Below are positions 33,987 through 42,885 of a stretch of 64,000 bases of DNA, piece by piece. Position 1 is the first letter of the stretch; each line of letters starts with the position of its first letter. Origin of the DNA: Bdellovibrio bacteriovorus (lineage in GTDB: Bacteria > Bdellovibrionota > Bdellovibrionia > Bdellovibrionales > Bdellovibrionaceae); the NCBI RefSeq assembly GCF_002208115.1, contig NZ_CP020946.1:124001-188000 (forward strand). The letters are read 5' to 3'. A program made the translations under genes and the position numbers. Under the pieces are notes generated by a model that saw only the letters and a list, made by a program, of their open reading frames with translations, did no database searches and was not told the DNA's origin.

Positions 33987-36032
33987 CTAAAGCAAACTCA
34001 TTGGATCGATATCGATTAATATTTTGACCCCTGAAGGAACCCAATCCTGGTCACCCAAGAGTTGTCTTGAAAAGGGATTCGCGGCTGCGGGCTGCGTAGT
34101 TTTTATTAGAAGATGATATCGGAATTGGCCTCGCAGTTTCGACAGCGGAGCCTCTGCCGGGCCCAAGACTTCAATCGAGCCATATTGCGGGAACTGAGTT
34201 TTTAAAGCCTGAGCTCTTCTGGCCAATAGTCTCGCGGTTTCCTCAACCTGTCCCAGTTTGGTCCCTTGAATGCGGAAGCTGACCAAGCGACCCATCGGGG
34301 GGTAATGAAGGGCCGAGCGGATTTCCAGTTCATGCGTGGCAAAGCCTTCAAAGTCATGGTTCTTTGCAAACGTGATGCTGTCGTGTTCGGTGTTGAACGT
34401 CTGAATGATCACAAGCCCGGGGCTTTCTCCGTCTTTGACGTGTCGACCACTGCGGCCGCTCATCTGTGTGATCAGTTGAAAACTTCTTTCGGTGGCGCGG
34501 AAATCAGGAAGGTTGAAGCCCACATCCGCCAGTACCAATCCCACCAGTTTCAGCTTCGGGAAATCCAAACCTTTGGCGATCATTTGGGTGCCGACCAGAA
34601 TGTCGATCTCACCGGATTCCATGTTGGCAATCAGATCTTCCAGATCTGCACGGCTTTGAATTTCATCGCGGTCCGCACGGGCAATTTTTTTACCCGGGAA
34701 CAGGCGGGTCAGATCTGTTTCCAAAAGCTCGGTGCCCAGGCCGATGGCTTCCAGTTGGCCTTCTTTGCAATCAGGACATTTGGTTTTGAAATTTTCGTGA
34801 TAGTCGCAGTAATGACAAATCAAATGCGAGTGCGCATGCAGGGTCAGTGAAATGTCGCAGTTGGGGCATTCCCGCGTGTGACCACAGGCCGGACACACCA
34901 CCATCTGGGCAATGCCACGACGATTCAGGAACAACGCGGCCTGATCACCGCGATCCAATACCTGATGCATGCGCTCGTACAGGTCGGGGCTGAGCCAGAA
35001 CGGCAGATGCGAGTACTTGGTGATGGCTTTTTGTTTTTCCTCGTCATCGGATTTCAATTTTCGTAAATCAATGACTTCAATGTCCGGCAAGGCACGATTG
35101 GCCACACGACGGCTAAGGCGGTGCAGGTGATACTTGCCTTCCACCGCGTTCTTCCACGTTTCAAGGCTTGGTGTGGCGGAACCCAGCACGACCGGGCAGT
35201 TCATTTGTTTGCCGAGCATCACGGCGGCATCGCGGCCGTTGTATTTCAGTTTTTCATCCTGCTTGAAGCTGGGCTCATGCTCTTCGTCGACGATGATCAG
35301 GCCCAGGTTGTCGATCGGGCAGAATAAAGCGGACCGTGCGCCGATCAGAATGGATTTTCGTCCCTCGACGATGTCCCACCACTGATTGGTGCGTTCGCGA
35401 TCGGTCAGTTGGGAATGTAAAGCTGCAATCTTGTCGCCGAATCGGCGCGCAAAACGCTGAATCAACTGCGGGGTCAGAGAAATTTCCGGCACCAGCACGA
35501 TGCCCCGTTTGCCTTCGGAAAGCACCTTGTCCAAAAGACGCAGGTACACTTCAGTTTTACCAGAGCCCGTCACACCAAAAAGCAGGTGCGTGGAAAAATT
35601 GGAAAACTTCGCAATGCTTTCAAAGCACGTTTGTTGTTCGTCTGTTAGGTGCAGGGCGGAATCCGCTTCCAGTTGCGGGATGACCGGTGGTCGCTTCGAG
35701 GCGCGCTGCTTTTCGGATTTTCGTAAAGGTGGAAAAGCCGATTGCACGACCTGACCCACGGGGTGCAGATAATACTGCGCCAGCCATTCCAGCCACTTTA
35801 CATAGGGCTCTGGCAGGGGTGCGTATTCTTCCACAATACTATCCACAGTCTTGACTTCAAACTCGGGAACTTCCTGAGTCGGACCCAAAATCAGGCCGTG
35901 AACTTTTCGTCCCCCGCGGCCCAACGGCACGGTGACAAGCTGGCCTCTTTGCAGAGGCAGATCAGAGCTGTAGGTCAATGCCTCGGGAAGAGGAGCGTCG
36001 GCCGCAACTTTCCAAAGTTGCGTCGAACTCAT
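33987..36032 (-). CDS. priA: Primosomal protein N' (replication restart helicase PriA)
   Basis: A 681-residue helicase that reloads the replisome at stalled forks. Visible in order are the DNA-binding N-terminal domain, Walker A FGVTGSGKTEVYLR, the DEEH box in LIIVDEEHEPSFKQ, a zinc-binding insert with eight Cys (CPACG, CPNC, CHYC, CPDC), and helicase motifs VGTQMIAKGLDFP and QMSGRSGRHVKDG. Length is a little below the E. coli protein (732). Its ATG overlaps the stop of the upstream secreted-protein gene (ATGA). Confidence 0.96.
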   Translation of the reverse strand: MSSTQLWKVAADAPLPEALTYSSDLPLQRGQLVTVPLGRGGRKVHGLILGPTQEVPEFEVKTVDSIVEEYAPLPEPYVKWLEWLAQYYLHPVGQVVQSAFPPLRKSEKQRASKRPPVIPQLEADSALHLTDEQQTCFESIAKFSNFSTHLLFGVTGSGKTEVYLRLLDKVLSEGKRGIVLVPEISLTPQLIQRFARRFGDKIAALHSQLTDRERTNQWWDIVEGRKSILIGARSALFCPIDNLGLIIVDEEHEPSFKQDEKLKYNGRDAAVMLGKQMNCPVVLGSATPSLETWKNAVEGKYHLHRLSRRVANRALPDIEVIDLRKLKSDDEEKQKAITKYSHLPFWLSPDLYERMHQVLDRGDQAALFLNRRGIAQMVVCPACGHTRECPNCDISLTLHAHSHLICHYCDYHENFKTKCPDCKEGQLEAIGLGTELLETDLTRLFPGKKIARADRDEIQSRADLEDLIANMESGEIDILVGTQMIAKGLDFPKLKLVGLVLADVGFNLPDFRATERSFQLITQMSGRSGRHVKDGESPGLVIIQTFNTEHDSITFAKNHDFEGFATHELEIRSALHYPPMGRLVSFRIQGTKLGQVEETARLLARRAQALKTQFPQYGSIEVLGPAEAPLSKLRGQFRYHLLIKTTQPAAANPFSRQLLGDQDWVPSGVKILIDIDPMSLL

Positions 36033-36886
36033 CTAAACCTCGTGTAGAACTCCGTGATAACGTCTTTCGTTGCCAAAGAGTTGATACCATCCCATTTCAG
36101 GTTCGCATCCAAAGAGGAAGGCTGGAACAGCGCCACCGCCGTTTGTGGACGGGCCGAAGCGCTGATCAAGCGGATGGTCACAGTGTTGTTGCCCCAGCGA
36201 ATCGTGCGGGAGCGCGGATAAGAAAGATTTCGGGCGAAATTGTTATAGTTGTTCGCGCTCATCTCCACCTGGCTTGGCAGGCGCAGCTTGCGCACGACGA
36301 ACTCATCCTGCTGAATCCAGATCCCCGGCGAACCGGCTTCCTGATCCACCGGCGTCGCCACACCCAGCGCGTAGTTCACGACGCCCCCAGTGCGGGAAAA
36401 ACGCACCCAGCTTTCCGGGTCATGTTTGATATCGGCGGCATTTTTTGGAAGAGGCTTCTTGTTAAATGCACCTGCGGGAACAATTTTGAAATGCGCCAGG
36501 GTGTTAGCGAAGATTTCCGGATTGCGCATGTTCAGGAATTTTTCCAAAAACTCTTCCGGTAGCTTTTCGCTTTTGCGGTTGCCGCCGGTCATGCTCCACT
36601 TCTGGCCGCCGTTATAGACAAACTGCAGACGGAAAGAGTTTTGCAAATCCTTGCCGCCAGTGACAGTCAGGCGCAGGGTGCGGTCGCTGTCGACCAGCCA
36701 GGTTTCTTTTACCAGAGTTGTTTCTTCGCCATTGGAAAACTGAACTTCCTGTTCGATGGCGTAAATGCCGGAACCGGCGTTCTCGCTGGTTTTTTGCAAA
36801 ATCGTGCGAGTCGGAAGAATGTACGCCGTCGCCAAAGCTGGCAGCAGCAAAGTGGAAAGGGCGGCGGAGAAAATCATTTTCTTCAT
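36029..36886 (-). CDS. Secreted protein of unknown function upstream of priA
   Basis: A 285-residue protein with a signal peptide (MKKMIFSAALSTLLLPALATA). The mature part looks beta-rich (TWLVDSDRTLRLTVTGGKD, GIWIQQDEFVVRKLRLPSQ) with an outer-membrane lipoprotein-sorting type of strand pattern, but no motif is clear enough to name a family. It lies ten bases from galU upstream and overlaps priA by four bases, so it is co-transcribed and coupled with both, even though the three functions do not obviously match. Confidence 0.7.
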   Translation of the reverse strand: MKKMIFSAALSTLLLPALATAYILPTRTILQKTSENAGSGIYAIEQEVQFSNGEETTLVKETWLVDSDRTLRLTVTGGKDLQNSFRLQFVYNGGQKWSMTGGNRKSEKLPEEFLEKFLNMRNPEIFANTLAHFKIVPAGAFNKKPLPKNAADIKHDPESWVRFSRTGGVVNYALGVATPVDQEAGSPGIWIQQDEFVVRKLRLPSQVEMSANNYNNFARNLSYPRSRTIRWGNNTVTIRLISASARPQTAVALFQPSSLDANLKWDGINSLATKDVITEFYTRFR

Positions 36887-36896
36887 CGGGGACTCC

Positions 36897-37781
36897 TTAC
36901 TTCAGTTTTTCAGCCAGGCTTAGAATATAGGATTTCAGTTCCTGATTCAGTTCCGGACTTTGCAAAGCCAGTTCAATATTGGCCTGCAGGTAACCCAGCT
37001 TGTCGCCAGCATCAAAGCGCTGCGCGGTGAAAGTCATCGCGTTCAGTCCATGCTGGGCACAAAGCACCTTCATGCTGTCAGTCAGTTGGATTTCTCCATT
37101 CAGGGTTGGTTTGGCATTTTGCAGAATATCCATGATCGCATTGTCGAAAACATAACGACCCGGAAGAGCCCAGCGGCTGTTGGTTTCACTGGCTTTGGGT
37201 TTTTCGACCAAAGAAGTCACTTTGAAGAAGCCCGTGGATTTTTCCTCGATCTCGGCAATGCCGTACTTGGAAACGTCTTTGTCTTCAACCTTCATGACCG
37301 AAATGGTGGAGGTTCCGGTTTCTTCAAAAGAGCTGACCAATTGGGAAGTCACATTCGGTTCACCGTGGAAGCCCATGGTGATTTCATCCCCCAGAAGAAC
37401 CGCAAAGGGTTCTTTACCGACAATCGGAAGACCGCAAAGCACGGCGTGCCCCAGGCCCATGGCTTGCTTTTGGCGGATGCTGATGATGTTGGCGGAATCG
37501 CGGATGCGGGTCACACGCTCAAGCAGCTTCTCTTTGCCGTCCTTTGCCAGTTTGTCTTCCAGTTCGTAGGATGTATCGAAGAAATCCTCGATAGCATGTT
37601 TGCCACGCCCGGCAATCAGGATGATGTCCTCAATCCCGGCTTTCACGGCTTCTTCCACCACATACAGAATGATCGGAGCGTCCACGATGGTCAGCATTTC
37701 TTTCGGGACAGTCTTGGTGGCAGGCAGGAAACGGGTTCCGAGGCCGGCAGCGGGGATAATGGCTTTTTTAACTCTTGGCAT
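36897..37781 (-). CDS. galU: UTP-glucose-1-phosphate uridylyltransferase
   Basis: A 294-residue cytoplasmic enzyme that makes UDP-glucose for surface polysaccharides. It opens with the nucleotidyltransferase motif KKAIIPAAGLGTRFLPATKT, and contains IIYVVEEAV-like ILYVVEEAVKAGI, MGLGHAVLC and VEKPKASET. Length matches the family. It heads the galU - secreted protein - priA run. Confidence 0.96.
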   Translation of the reverse strand: MPRVKKAIIPAAGLGTRFLPATKTVPKEMLTIVDAPIILYVVEEAVKAGIEDIILIAGRGKHAIEDFFDTSYELEDKLAKDGKEKLLERVTRIRDSANIISIRQKQAMGLGHAVLCGLPIVGKEPFAVLLGDEITMGFHGEPNVTSQLVSSFEETGTSTISVMKVEDKDVSKYGIAEIEEKSTGFFKVTSLVEKPKASETNSRWALPGRYVFDNAIMDILQNAKPTLNGEIQLTDSMKVLCAQHGLNAMTFTAQRFDAGDKLGYLQANIELALQSPELNQELKSYILSLAEKLK

Positions 37782-37912
37782 AGACTATAAAATCTCAAAC
37801 GTTTCATTCTAAGACAAGCCTTAACGAGGCCTGTCTCAATATGAAAAAGACTGCTGTTTTTCGCCAATATGCCGAAAAGAGATATGTTAGTCTAGGTACA
37901 GGGGAGTATTCC

Positions 37913-39166
37913 ATGAAAGTGCGTTTTAAAAAGGCGACCTGGCGTGCAGCGGGCGGCATCTTTGCCTCCTTCGTGCTGATTGTGTCGTTCCAGAACTGCG
38001 GAAAGGCCGGATTTGATTCGGACCTGGGCAGTGAGGTGGAAGCCGGCCTGACAGATGCTGAACTTTCAGCGAAATATGGTTCCACAACCGGGGCCAAAGT
38101 ATCCGCCATTCCATTTGCGTTTGATGCAGGGTTTGACACGATCACTTATAACTCCTGCGCGGACACTCATTTGCGCAACAATCCCGCTTTCTTTTCCATT
38201 AAAGCCGGTGCCTACAGTACCGGTGGTATTAAACTGACGAATGAATTCTTTGATTACGCGGATACGAATTTCAATCCCGTGTATCCGGCGACCGAGCTGA
38301 CTGAAAACCAGTACAAGGAATATCTGGCGGACTCTCCGGCCAACAATGGTGCGGTGGCGACGATGGCGATTCGTGTGAAAAACAGCCTGACGGATGTTTA
38401 CACAGCCACGAACAAACTGACGTTGTGGACCGATGTGATCCCTCTGGTGGCGCCCTTGACAGATTCCCTGGTGATGGATTCTTTTGCTCAGAAAAACACG
38501 ACTGCGAACTATTTTCCGTTCTCGCCTGAGTCCCGTGTGATGGAAGCTCAGATGAGTTTCAACTCCAGTGAATCACTGGCGAACGAGTACCGCAGTACTT
38601 TTATGACGGCGGCTATCTTGAGTTTGACCTTTATGCCCAACAATGGCGAGCTTTATGAAGTTCGTGCGCCAGCGGCAACAGCGCCGGTGAAAACAGCGTA
38701 CGGCAAGGGTTACTCCATGGTGTTCACGCCTGCGCCGGTAAGTGGTGCGGCGGTGAACAATCCGAATAATATTCTTTCCAGCATTACTGAATATGATCTG
38801 CAGAATCCGACGACAGTGACCAAGAACTGGAACTGTGGTCGTCGTTATGCAGTTATCAGAACTCAGGACGCATCTTCCCTTTGCCCGGCGCAGTCCTACA
38901 GTGACATCTCCGGCAATGCGACTTATCGCTCTGAATTGGCGGTGATGCGCCGTCATCTGCGTTCAGATCAGTGGGATGTGAATGTGGCTTTGAAATGTGT
39001 CGTTCCGAAGGGCGGAGTTTCCTGTTACAAGGAAGAATCCATCAACGGTGCGCCAGTCACGGAATATGACCTGAAGAAAGAATGCTTCCGCGAAAACGGA
39101 AGCTATTCAACCACGGTTCCCAACAGCCGTTGCATGCACTGGGTGACCGTGTGCACGCGTGACTAG
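37913..39166 (+). CDS. Secreted FQNC-type putative lipoprotein of unknown function
   Basis: About 417 residues from ATG 37913, which follows GGGGAG; a frame 24 codons longer has no ribosome site. The N-terminus is a basic region and hydrophobic core (AAGGIFASFVLIVSF) ending in QNCGKAGF. This FQNC form is not a textbook lipobox but looks like the atypical sites seen in Bdellovibrio exported proteins. The mature chain is rich in Asn, Thr and Ser and has several Cys near the C-terminus (CIRENG-like CFRENGSYS, CMHWVTVC). No known domain is recognised. Its stop overlaps that of the M23 peptidase gene. Confidence 0.75.
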   Translation: MKVRFKKATWRAAGGIFASFVLIVSFQNCGKAGFDSDLGSEVEAGLTDAELSAKYGSTTGAKVSAIPFAFDAGFDTITYNSCADTHLRNNPAFFSIKAGAYSTGGIKLTNEFFDYADTNFNPVYPATELTENQYKEYLADSPANNGAVATMAIRVKNSLTDVYTATNKLTLWTDVIPLVAPLTDSLVMDSFAQKNTTANYFPFSPESRVMEAQMSFNSSESLANEYRSTFMTAAILSLTFMPNNGELYEVRAPAATAPVKTAYGKGYSMVFTPAPVSGAAVNNPNNILSSITEYDLQNPTTVTKNWNCGRRYAVIRTQDASSLCPAQSYSDISGNATYRSELAVMRRHLRSDQWDVNVALKCVVPKGGVSCYKEESINGAPVTEYDLKKECFRENGSYSTTVPNSRCMHWVTVCTRD

Positions 39167-40269
39167 TTTGCAGCTACGCGCGCTTCCAGCATCGCTTCCA
39201 TGTGCGATGGATAAGATTTGATGTATTTGATAGGGTCGACCATTCGACCCTTTTTCTTTACGGCGAAATGCAGATGCGGGCGGGTGCAGTAACCTGTGCA
39301 ACCCACTTCGCCGATTCTTTCCCCGGCAGAAACTCTTAAGCCCTGGCGGATTCTTTTATCAATGCGATGCAGGTGATTATAGGCCGTTTCCATCCCATTG
39401 GAGTGCAGCAGGATGATATAGTTGCCCGCGGCGTGATTGCGCCCATAACGGACCACTGTGCCCTTGCGGGGAGCATATACCGGCTCGCCCACCGGAAGCT
39501 CAAAGTCGATTCCCAGGTGCGGTTGCAGGCGTTTGGTGATCGGATGAACGCGGTTGGGTTTAAAGCGGCTGGCGATTTTCAGATAATCTACTGGTGCATA
39601 GAACGGCTTGTTTTCAAGCAGGTCGCCGGCGGCAAAGAAGACGCCTCCACCTTTGTTGTTACGGACAAACTTTTTCTGAACTGGTCGGCCATTGATATCC
39701 AGTGAAGTCTGCAGAACCTCTCCGTATTTCACGAACTGACCCTGTTCGAACTTTCTTTCCACCACCAGCCAGAAATCAGCGCCACGGCTGACGGCTCTGG
39801 GGGCGATATCAAAGGCATAGGCATCCATAAAGCGGGTCGCCACCCAGTTGCTGTTGATTTTGGAAAGGATGCTTCCCAGCAGGGATCCGTACACTTTTCC
39901 TTCCACGCGTGCATGGCTGATTTTGTACTGCGGATCATAAGCGAAGGCCTGAACCCTGCCGGATTTTTTAACGATGCGGAAAGCGTCCGAAGTTTGAGAA
40001 TCAAACATGCGCAGCTCGGTTTCGCCCTTGGATTGGCGAACCAGATAGCGTGTGTCGAGAGTGAGGAAGAGGTTGCGAAGCTTGCTGTTAGAGCCTACAA
40101 CTGATTCACGTTCACTCTGAGAAAAGCCATGCTGGCGCAGAATTGAAATCAGATTGTCGCCAAGACGAACAGGTTTTGCGGTAAATGTGCTGGCTCCGGC
40201 CTGGGCCGATTGATAGGATGTGAATGCCAAAAGAAATGCACTCACTAGTGTTACGAGGTGAAGATTCAT
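39163..40269 (-). CDS. Secreted M23-family metallopeptidase
   Basis: A 368-residue protein with a signal peptide ending near SAQA. The C-terminal LytM domain is intact: HLGIDFELPVG supplies the HxxxD zinc ligands, YNHLHRID the middle motif, and RPHLHFAVKKKGRMVDP the final HxH. The N-terminal half (DNLISILRQHGFSQSERESV) resembles the LysM-like/OapA region of peptidases such as MepM. It probably cuts peptide cross-links in peptidoglycan of the cell itself or of prey. Its start codon overlaps that of the divergent outer-membrane protein gene. Confidence 0.92.
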   Translation of the reverse strand: MNLHLVTLVSAFLLAFTSYQSAQAGASTFTAKPVRLGDNLISILRQHGFSQSERESVVGSNSKLRNLFLTLDTRYLVRQSKGETELRMFDSQTSDAFRIVKKSGRVQAFAYDPQYKISHARVEGKVYGSLLGSILSKINSNWVATRFMDAYAFDIAPRAVSRGADFWLVVERKFEQGQFVKYGEVLQTSLDINGRPVQKKFVRNNKGGGVFFAAGDLLENKPFYAPVDYLKIASRFKPNRVHPITKRLQPHLGIDFELPVGEPVYAPRKGTVVRYGRNHAAGNYIILLHSNGMETAYNHLHRIDKRIRQGLRVSAGERIGEVGCTGYCTRPHLHFAVKKKGRMVDPIKYIKSYPSHMEAMLEARVAAN

Positions 40270-41095
40270 GATGCCCCATCCTTTGAGCTTGTTAAAAAAA
40301 CTTCCTGTTTTTTTCTGCTTTTATCTTATCGTGAACGTGGCCCATGCCCAAGTTTATAATTCCTCGACATCCGCAGCCACAGGTGGAACTGGACGTGCGA
40401 CGGTGGAACCTGGTGATGTGTCATTCATGAATCCGGGTACTATGGTGCACTTAAAAGGCCGTCACTTCTTTTCTTCCTTCGCGGAAAATCAATTCGCTGT
40501 CAGTTTGAGCGATAACACAAAAGACAGCGCGATGCCGGCGGCACTGGCCTTCGTCAAAAAAACTTCGGACGTGTCGCTGGGTCAGTTGGAAGAAAGTGAT
40601 CTGACTTTGACTCTGGCGGAATTTGCGACGGAAAAGTGGGCGATGGGTGTGACGGGTCACTATCGTGAACAAAAACTTCCGAATACTTCTTATCGTCAGA
40701 CCAATGCGGATATCGGCTTCATCTACACGCCTCGCGCGAACATCGGTCTGGCTTTGGTGGGGTATAACTTGTTCGGTGAAGATAAGGATGCTCCTGAAGA
40801 GCTTCGCCGCAAAACCTCAGCCGGGGCGGGATTCAACTATATCCACAACCGCATGGTCCGTTTCCGTCTGGATGCCACGACGGAATCAGAAGTCATGGGG
40901 GGCCTTGAAACTTATGTGAACAATTTTTTGGTCAGCCGTCTGGGGTACTATAACGACACCAACGACAATAGGGAGCTTCTGACGGCCGGATTGGGCTTTA
41001 ATGGCCCTAGATTCGCTTTGAACTATGCCTATGAAGGAAATCCCAAGGAGTCTGGGGATTACAGGCATTCAGTTGACTTGGGGATTCCGTTTTGA
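40268..41095 (+). CDS. Outer-membrane beta-barrel protein
   Basis: A 275-residue protein with a signal peptide ending in VAHA and AGGTGA six bases before the ATG at 40268 (a second ATG follows at once). Its start, SSTSAATGGTGRATVEPGD followed by FMNPGTM, resembles the N-terminus of FadL/OmpP1 or PorV-like barrels. The rest alternates hydrophobic and polar residues (AELGYNLF-like ALVGYNLFGED, LLTAGLGFNGPRFALNYAY), and the chain ends in Phe. Substrate is unknown. It overlaps the divergent peptidase start and is followed by a 42-residue basic protein gene. Confidence 0.8.
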   Translation: MMPHPLSLLKKLPVFFCFYLIVNVAHAQVYNSSTSAATGGTGRATVEPGDVSFMNPGTMVHLKGRHFFSSFAENQFAVSLSDNTKDSAMPAALAFVKKTSDVSLGQLEESDLTLTLAEFATEKWAMGVTGHYREQKLPNTSYRQTNADIGFIYTPRANIGLALVGYNLFGEDKDAPEELRRKTSAGAGFNYIHNRMVRFRLDATTESEVMGGLETYVNNFLVSRLGYYNDTNDNRELLTAGLGFNGPRFALNYAYEGNPKESGDYRHSVDLGIPF

Positions 41096-41131
41096 TAACT
41101 AACTCATTCCGTTAAAAACCTAGGGGATAAA

Positions 41132-41260
41132 ATGGCTTCAAAAACAAAAAAGACTGAATATATTCGCGAAAGAAAAAAAGCGACTAGCGGCAAAAAGCGT
41201 AAAGCTGCAGCTCGCACTAAGGGCACTACTAAATCTGCAAAGACTCTTTTCAAAGACTAA
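41132..41260 (+). CDS. 42-residue basic protein
   Basis: A short frame starting at an ATG behind TAGGGGATA. The protein begins MASKTKKTEYIRERKKATSG and has 14 Lys/Arg of 42, with Ala, Thr and Ser, ending in LFKD. It has a strong terminator 29 bases downstream. Composition suggests an RNA- or DNA-binding peptide or a small ribosome-associated protein. No family is recognised. It differs from the xKKx protein at 13.8 kb in having Arg, Tyr and no strict repeat. Confidence 0.75.
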   Translation: MASKTKKTEYIRERKKATSGKKRKAAARTKGTTKSAKTLFKD

Positions 41261-41288
41261 TTGTCTTCTGATTTAAAGCACTTAGATC

Positions 41289-41321
41289 AAAGCCCCTGGA
41301 GACGTCCAAGGGCTTTTTTTT
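41289..41321 (+). terminator. Rho-independent terminator after the small basic protein
   Basis: AAAGCCCCTGG and CCAAGGGCTTT pair with a minor mismatch around GAGACGT-type loop bases, followed by seven or more T. Confidence 0.9.
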
Positions 41322-41354
41322 ATGCTTAAAACGCCCTGGTAAGGGGCTGAAACG

Positions 41355-41382
41355 AAAAAAGGGCTCCGTCTGGAGCCCTTTT
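41355..41382 (-). terminator. Terminator after the TonB-like gene
   Basis: GGGCTCC and GGAGCCC around GTCT, flanked by A and T tracts. It lies 17 bases past the stop at 41399 on the minus strand. Confidence 0.9.
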
Positions 41383-41398
41383 GTTTTTTGGTCTGTTC

Positions 41399-42760
41399 TT
41401 ATCTCTGACCAACGCTGCGTCGCAACATCCCACCATCTTCCACTGCGCCACCTTTAAGGTCCCAGCGGAACGGCAGTTCAACCCAGCCTTCCTGACCTGG
41501 ATAGAAGCGCCATTTTTTCAGCGCCGCCAGAGTCTTAGCATCCAGATTGCGGAAGCCGGTCGATTTCATCATTTTGAACTGCTGAGGATAACCCTCTTTC
41601 GTGATGTAGGCATAGAAGGCTACGGCACCCTGATCGCCGCGACGACGTTCTTCGCGTGAATATTGCGGGCGCGGGTTGCCGGGCATTTGACGAAGCTGAT
41701 CCAGACTGCGAACTCCGGTTGGAGTTCCCGCCAGTTGTGTGCCCTGACCCGGAGAACCTGCGTTTCCGGCGCCTGCACCTTTACCCATACCACGTCCGTT
41801 ACCTTCGCCACCAAGACCGGCTTTTTTACTGCGCGCTTCGCGTTCCGCAGCTTCACGAGCGGCTGCTGCCATTGCCGCCGCACGTTCGTTGGCTAAAGCC
41901 GAAGCAATTGCCTTGGAGTTTCTTTGGCGCAGGTCTGCTTGTTGCGCAGCCAGTTGGTCCGCTTCCGCTTTGTTTTCTTCATCCAAAGCGGCCAGAGTTT
42001 CATCCTGCTCGGAGGCAAGGGCCGCCGCCAGTGCATCCATGGACTTCTTTTCATTTTCGATCGCCGCCCCTTGAGCGCGATCCATGTTATCGAAGTCCTC
42101 GTTGAAGTCTTCATTCATGCTGGAGGCCACGGCGTGTTTAGCCAGTTGGCCTTCATCCAGTTCTGGAGCTTCAATATCATCAATCGTCATTGGAACAGCT
42201 TTGAACGCCGTCTTCGGAGCCACACTACGACCGCCCTTGGCTGCCGCCACAGACGCTTTCGCAGCAGATTTAGTGGCCTTTACTGGAACAGCTTTCGGAG
42301 CTTTTGCCACGTTCTTGGCTTTGGCTTCCGCTTTAGGTTTGGCAACAACCATATCACCCGGGCTGCCGGCGTCCTCGAGCTTTTCAACCACTGGAGTGTC
42401 TGCCGCAACTGGAGTTCCACCTTGAGTCGGCGGCACTTTTGCTCCACGAGGAGTGATCATTCGTTGAGGCACGTCTTCGATTTCAATCGTGATGGTTTCA
42501 GTTTTTACCTGCTCAACCAGGGGCACAGTGATCATTGCCACGATCAGGATTGCCGCCGCGTGAATGGTCGCAGAGATAGTCAGGAAGCGAGAGGTTTTGC
42601 TTTGTTCCGGTTCGCGGTGAGCCAACAGGAAGGCATCAAAATCAATAGCCGTATTGTCGGCAGCAGACTTCTTTGCCGGGGCAAAGTCAGCATTAGGCAG
42701 CTTGTAGTCGAACAGACTTAGCTGATCTTTTGACTTGTCATTATCGAGGTTAAAACCCAT
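41399..42760 (-). CDS. TonB/AgmX-type protein with C-terminal TonB-like domain
   Basis: About 453 residues from ATG 42760, fixed by AGGAG five bases upstream. The cytoplasmic N-terminus of about 80 residues leads to one membrane helix (TISATIHAAAILIVAMITVP). Then follow a long Ala/Lys/Pro and acidic periplasmic spacer, an Ala/Glu-rich helix, a Gly-rich patch, and a final 80-residue domain (GAVAFYAYITKEGYPQQFKM, TLAALKKWRFYPGQEGWVELPFRW) typical of TonB C-termini. It probably transmits energy or links the inner to the outer membrane. No ExbB/ExbD genes lie nearby, so partners are elsewhere. Confidence 0.8.
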   Translation of the reverse strand: MGFNLDNDKSKDQLSLFDYKLPNADFAPAKKSAADNTAIDFDAFLLAHREPEQSKTSRFLTISATIHAAAILIVAMITVPLVEQVKTETITIEIEDVPQRMITPRGAKVPPTQGGTPVAADTPVVEKLEDAGSPGDMVVAKPKAEAKAKNVAKAPKAVPVKATKSAAKASVAAAKGGRSVAPKTAFKAVPMTIDDIEAPELDEGQLAKHAVASSMNEDFNEDFDNMDRAQGAAIENEKKSMDALAAALASEQDETLAALDEENKAEADQLAAQQADLRQRNSKAIASALANERAAAMAAAAREAAEREARSKKAGLGGEGNGRGMGKGAGAGNAGSPGQGTQLAGTPTGVRSLDQLRQMPGNPRPQYSREERRRGDQGAVAFYAYITKEGYPQQFKMMKSTGFRNLDAKTLAALKKWRFYPGQEGWVELPFRWDLKGGAVEDGGMLRRSVGQR

Positions 42761-42885
42761 AGGCACTCCTGTAGCTATCCAAGAGTGCATTATCAATTCC
42801 CGGGCCACCCCTGCTGGGGCTGGTTTGCAGCTCGGGGGTGGTGGGCCTGTACTTATTTCAGGGGTGTTAGGGCGATTGTCAGCTT

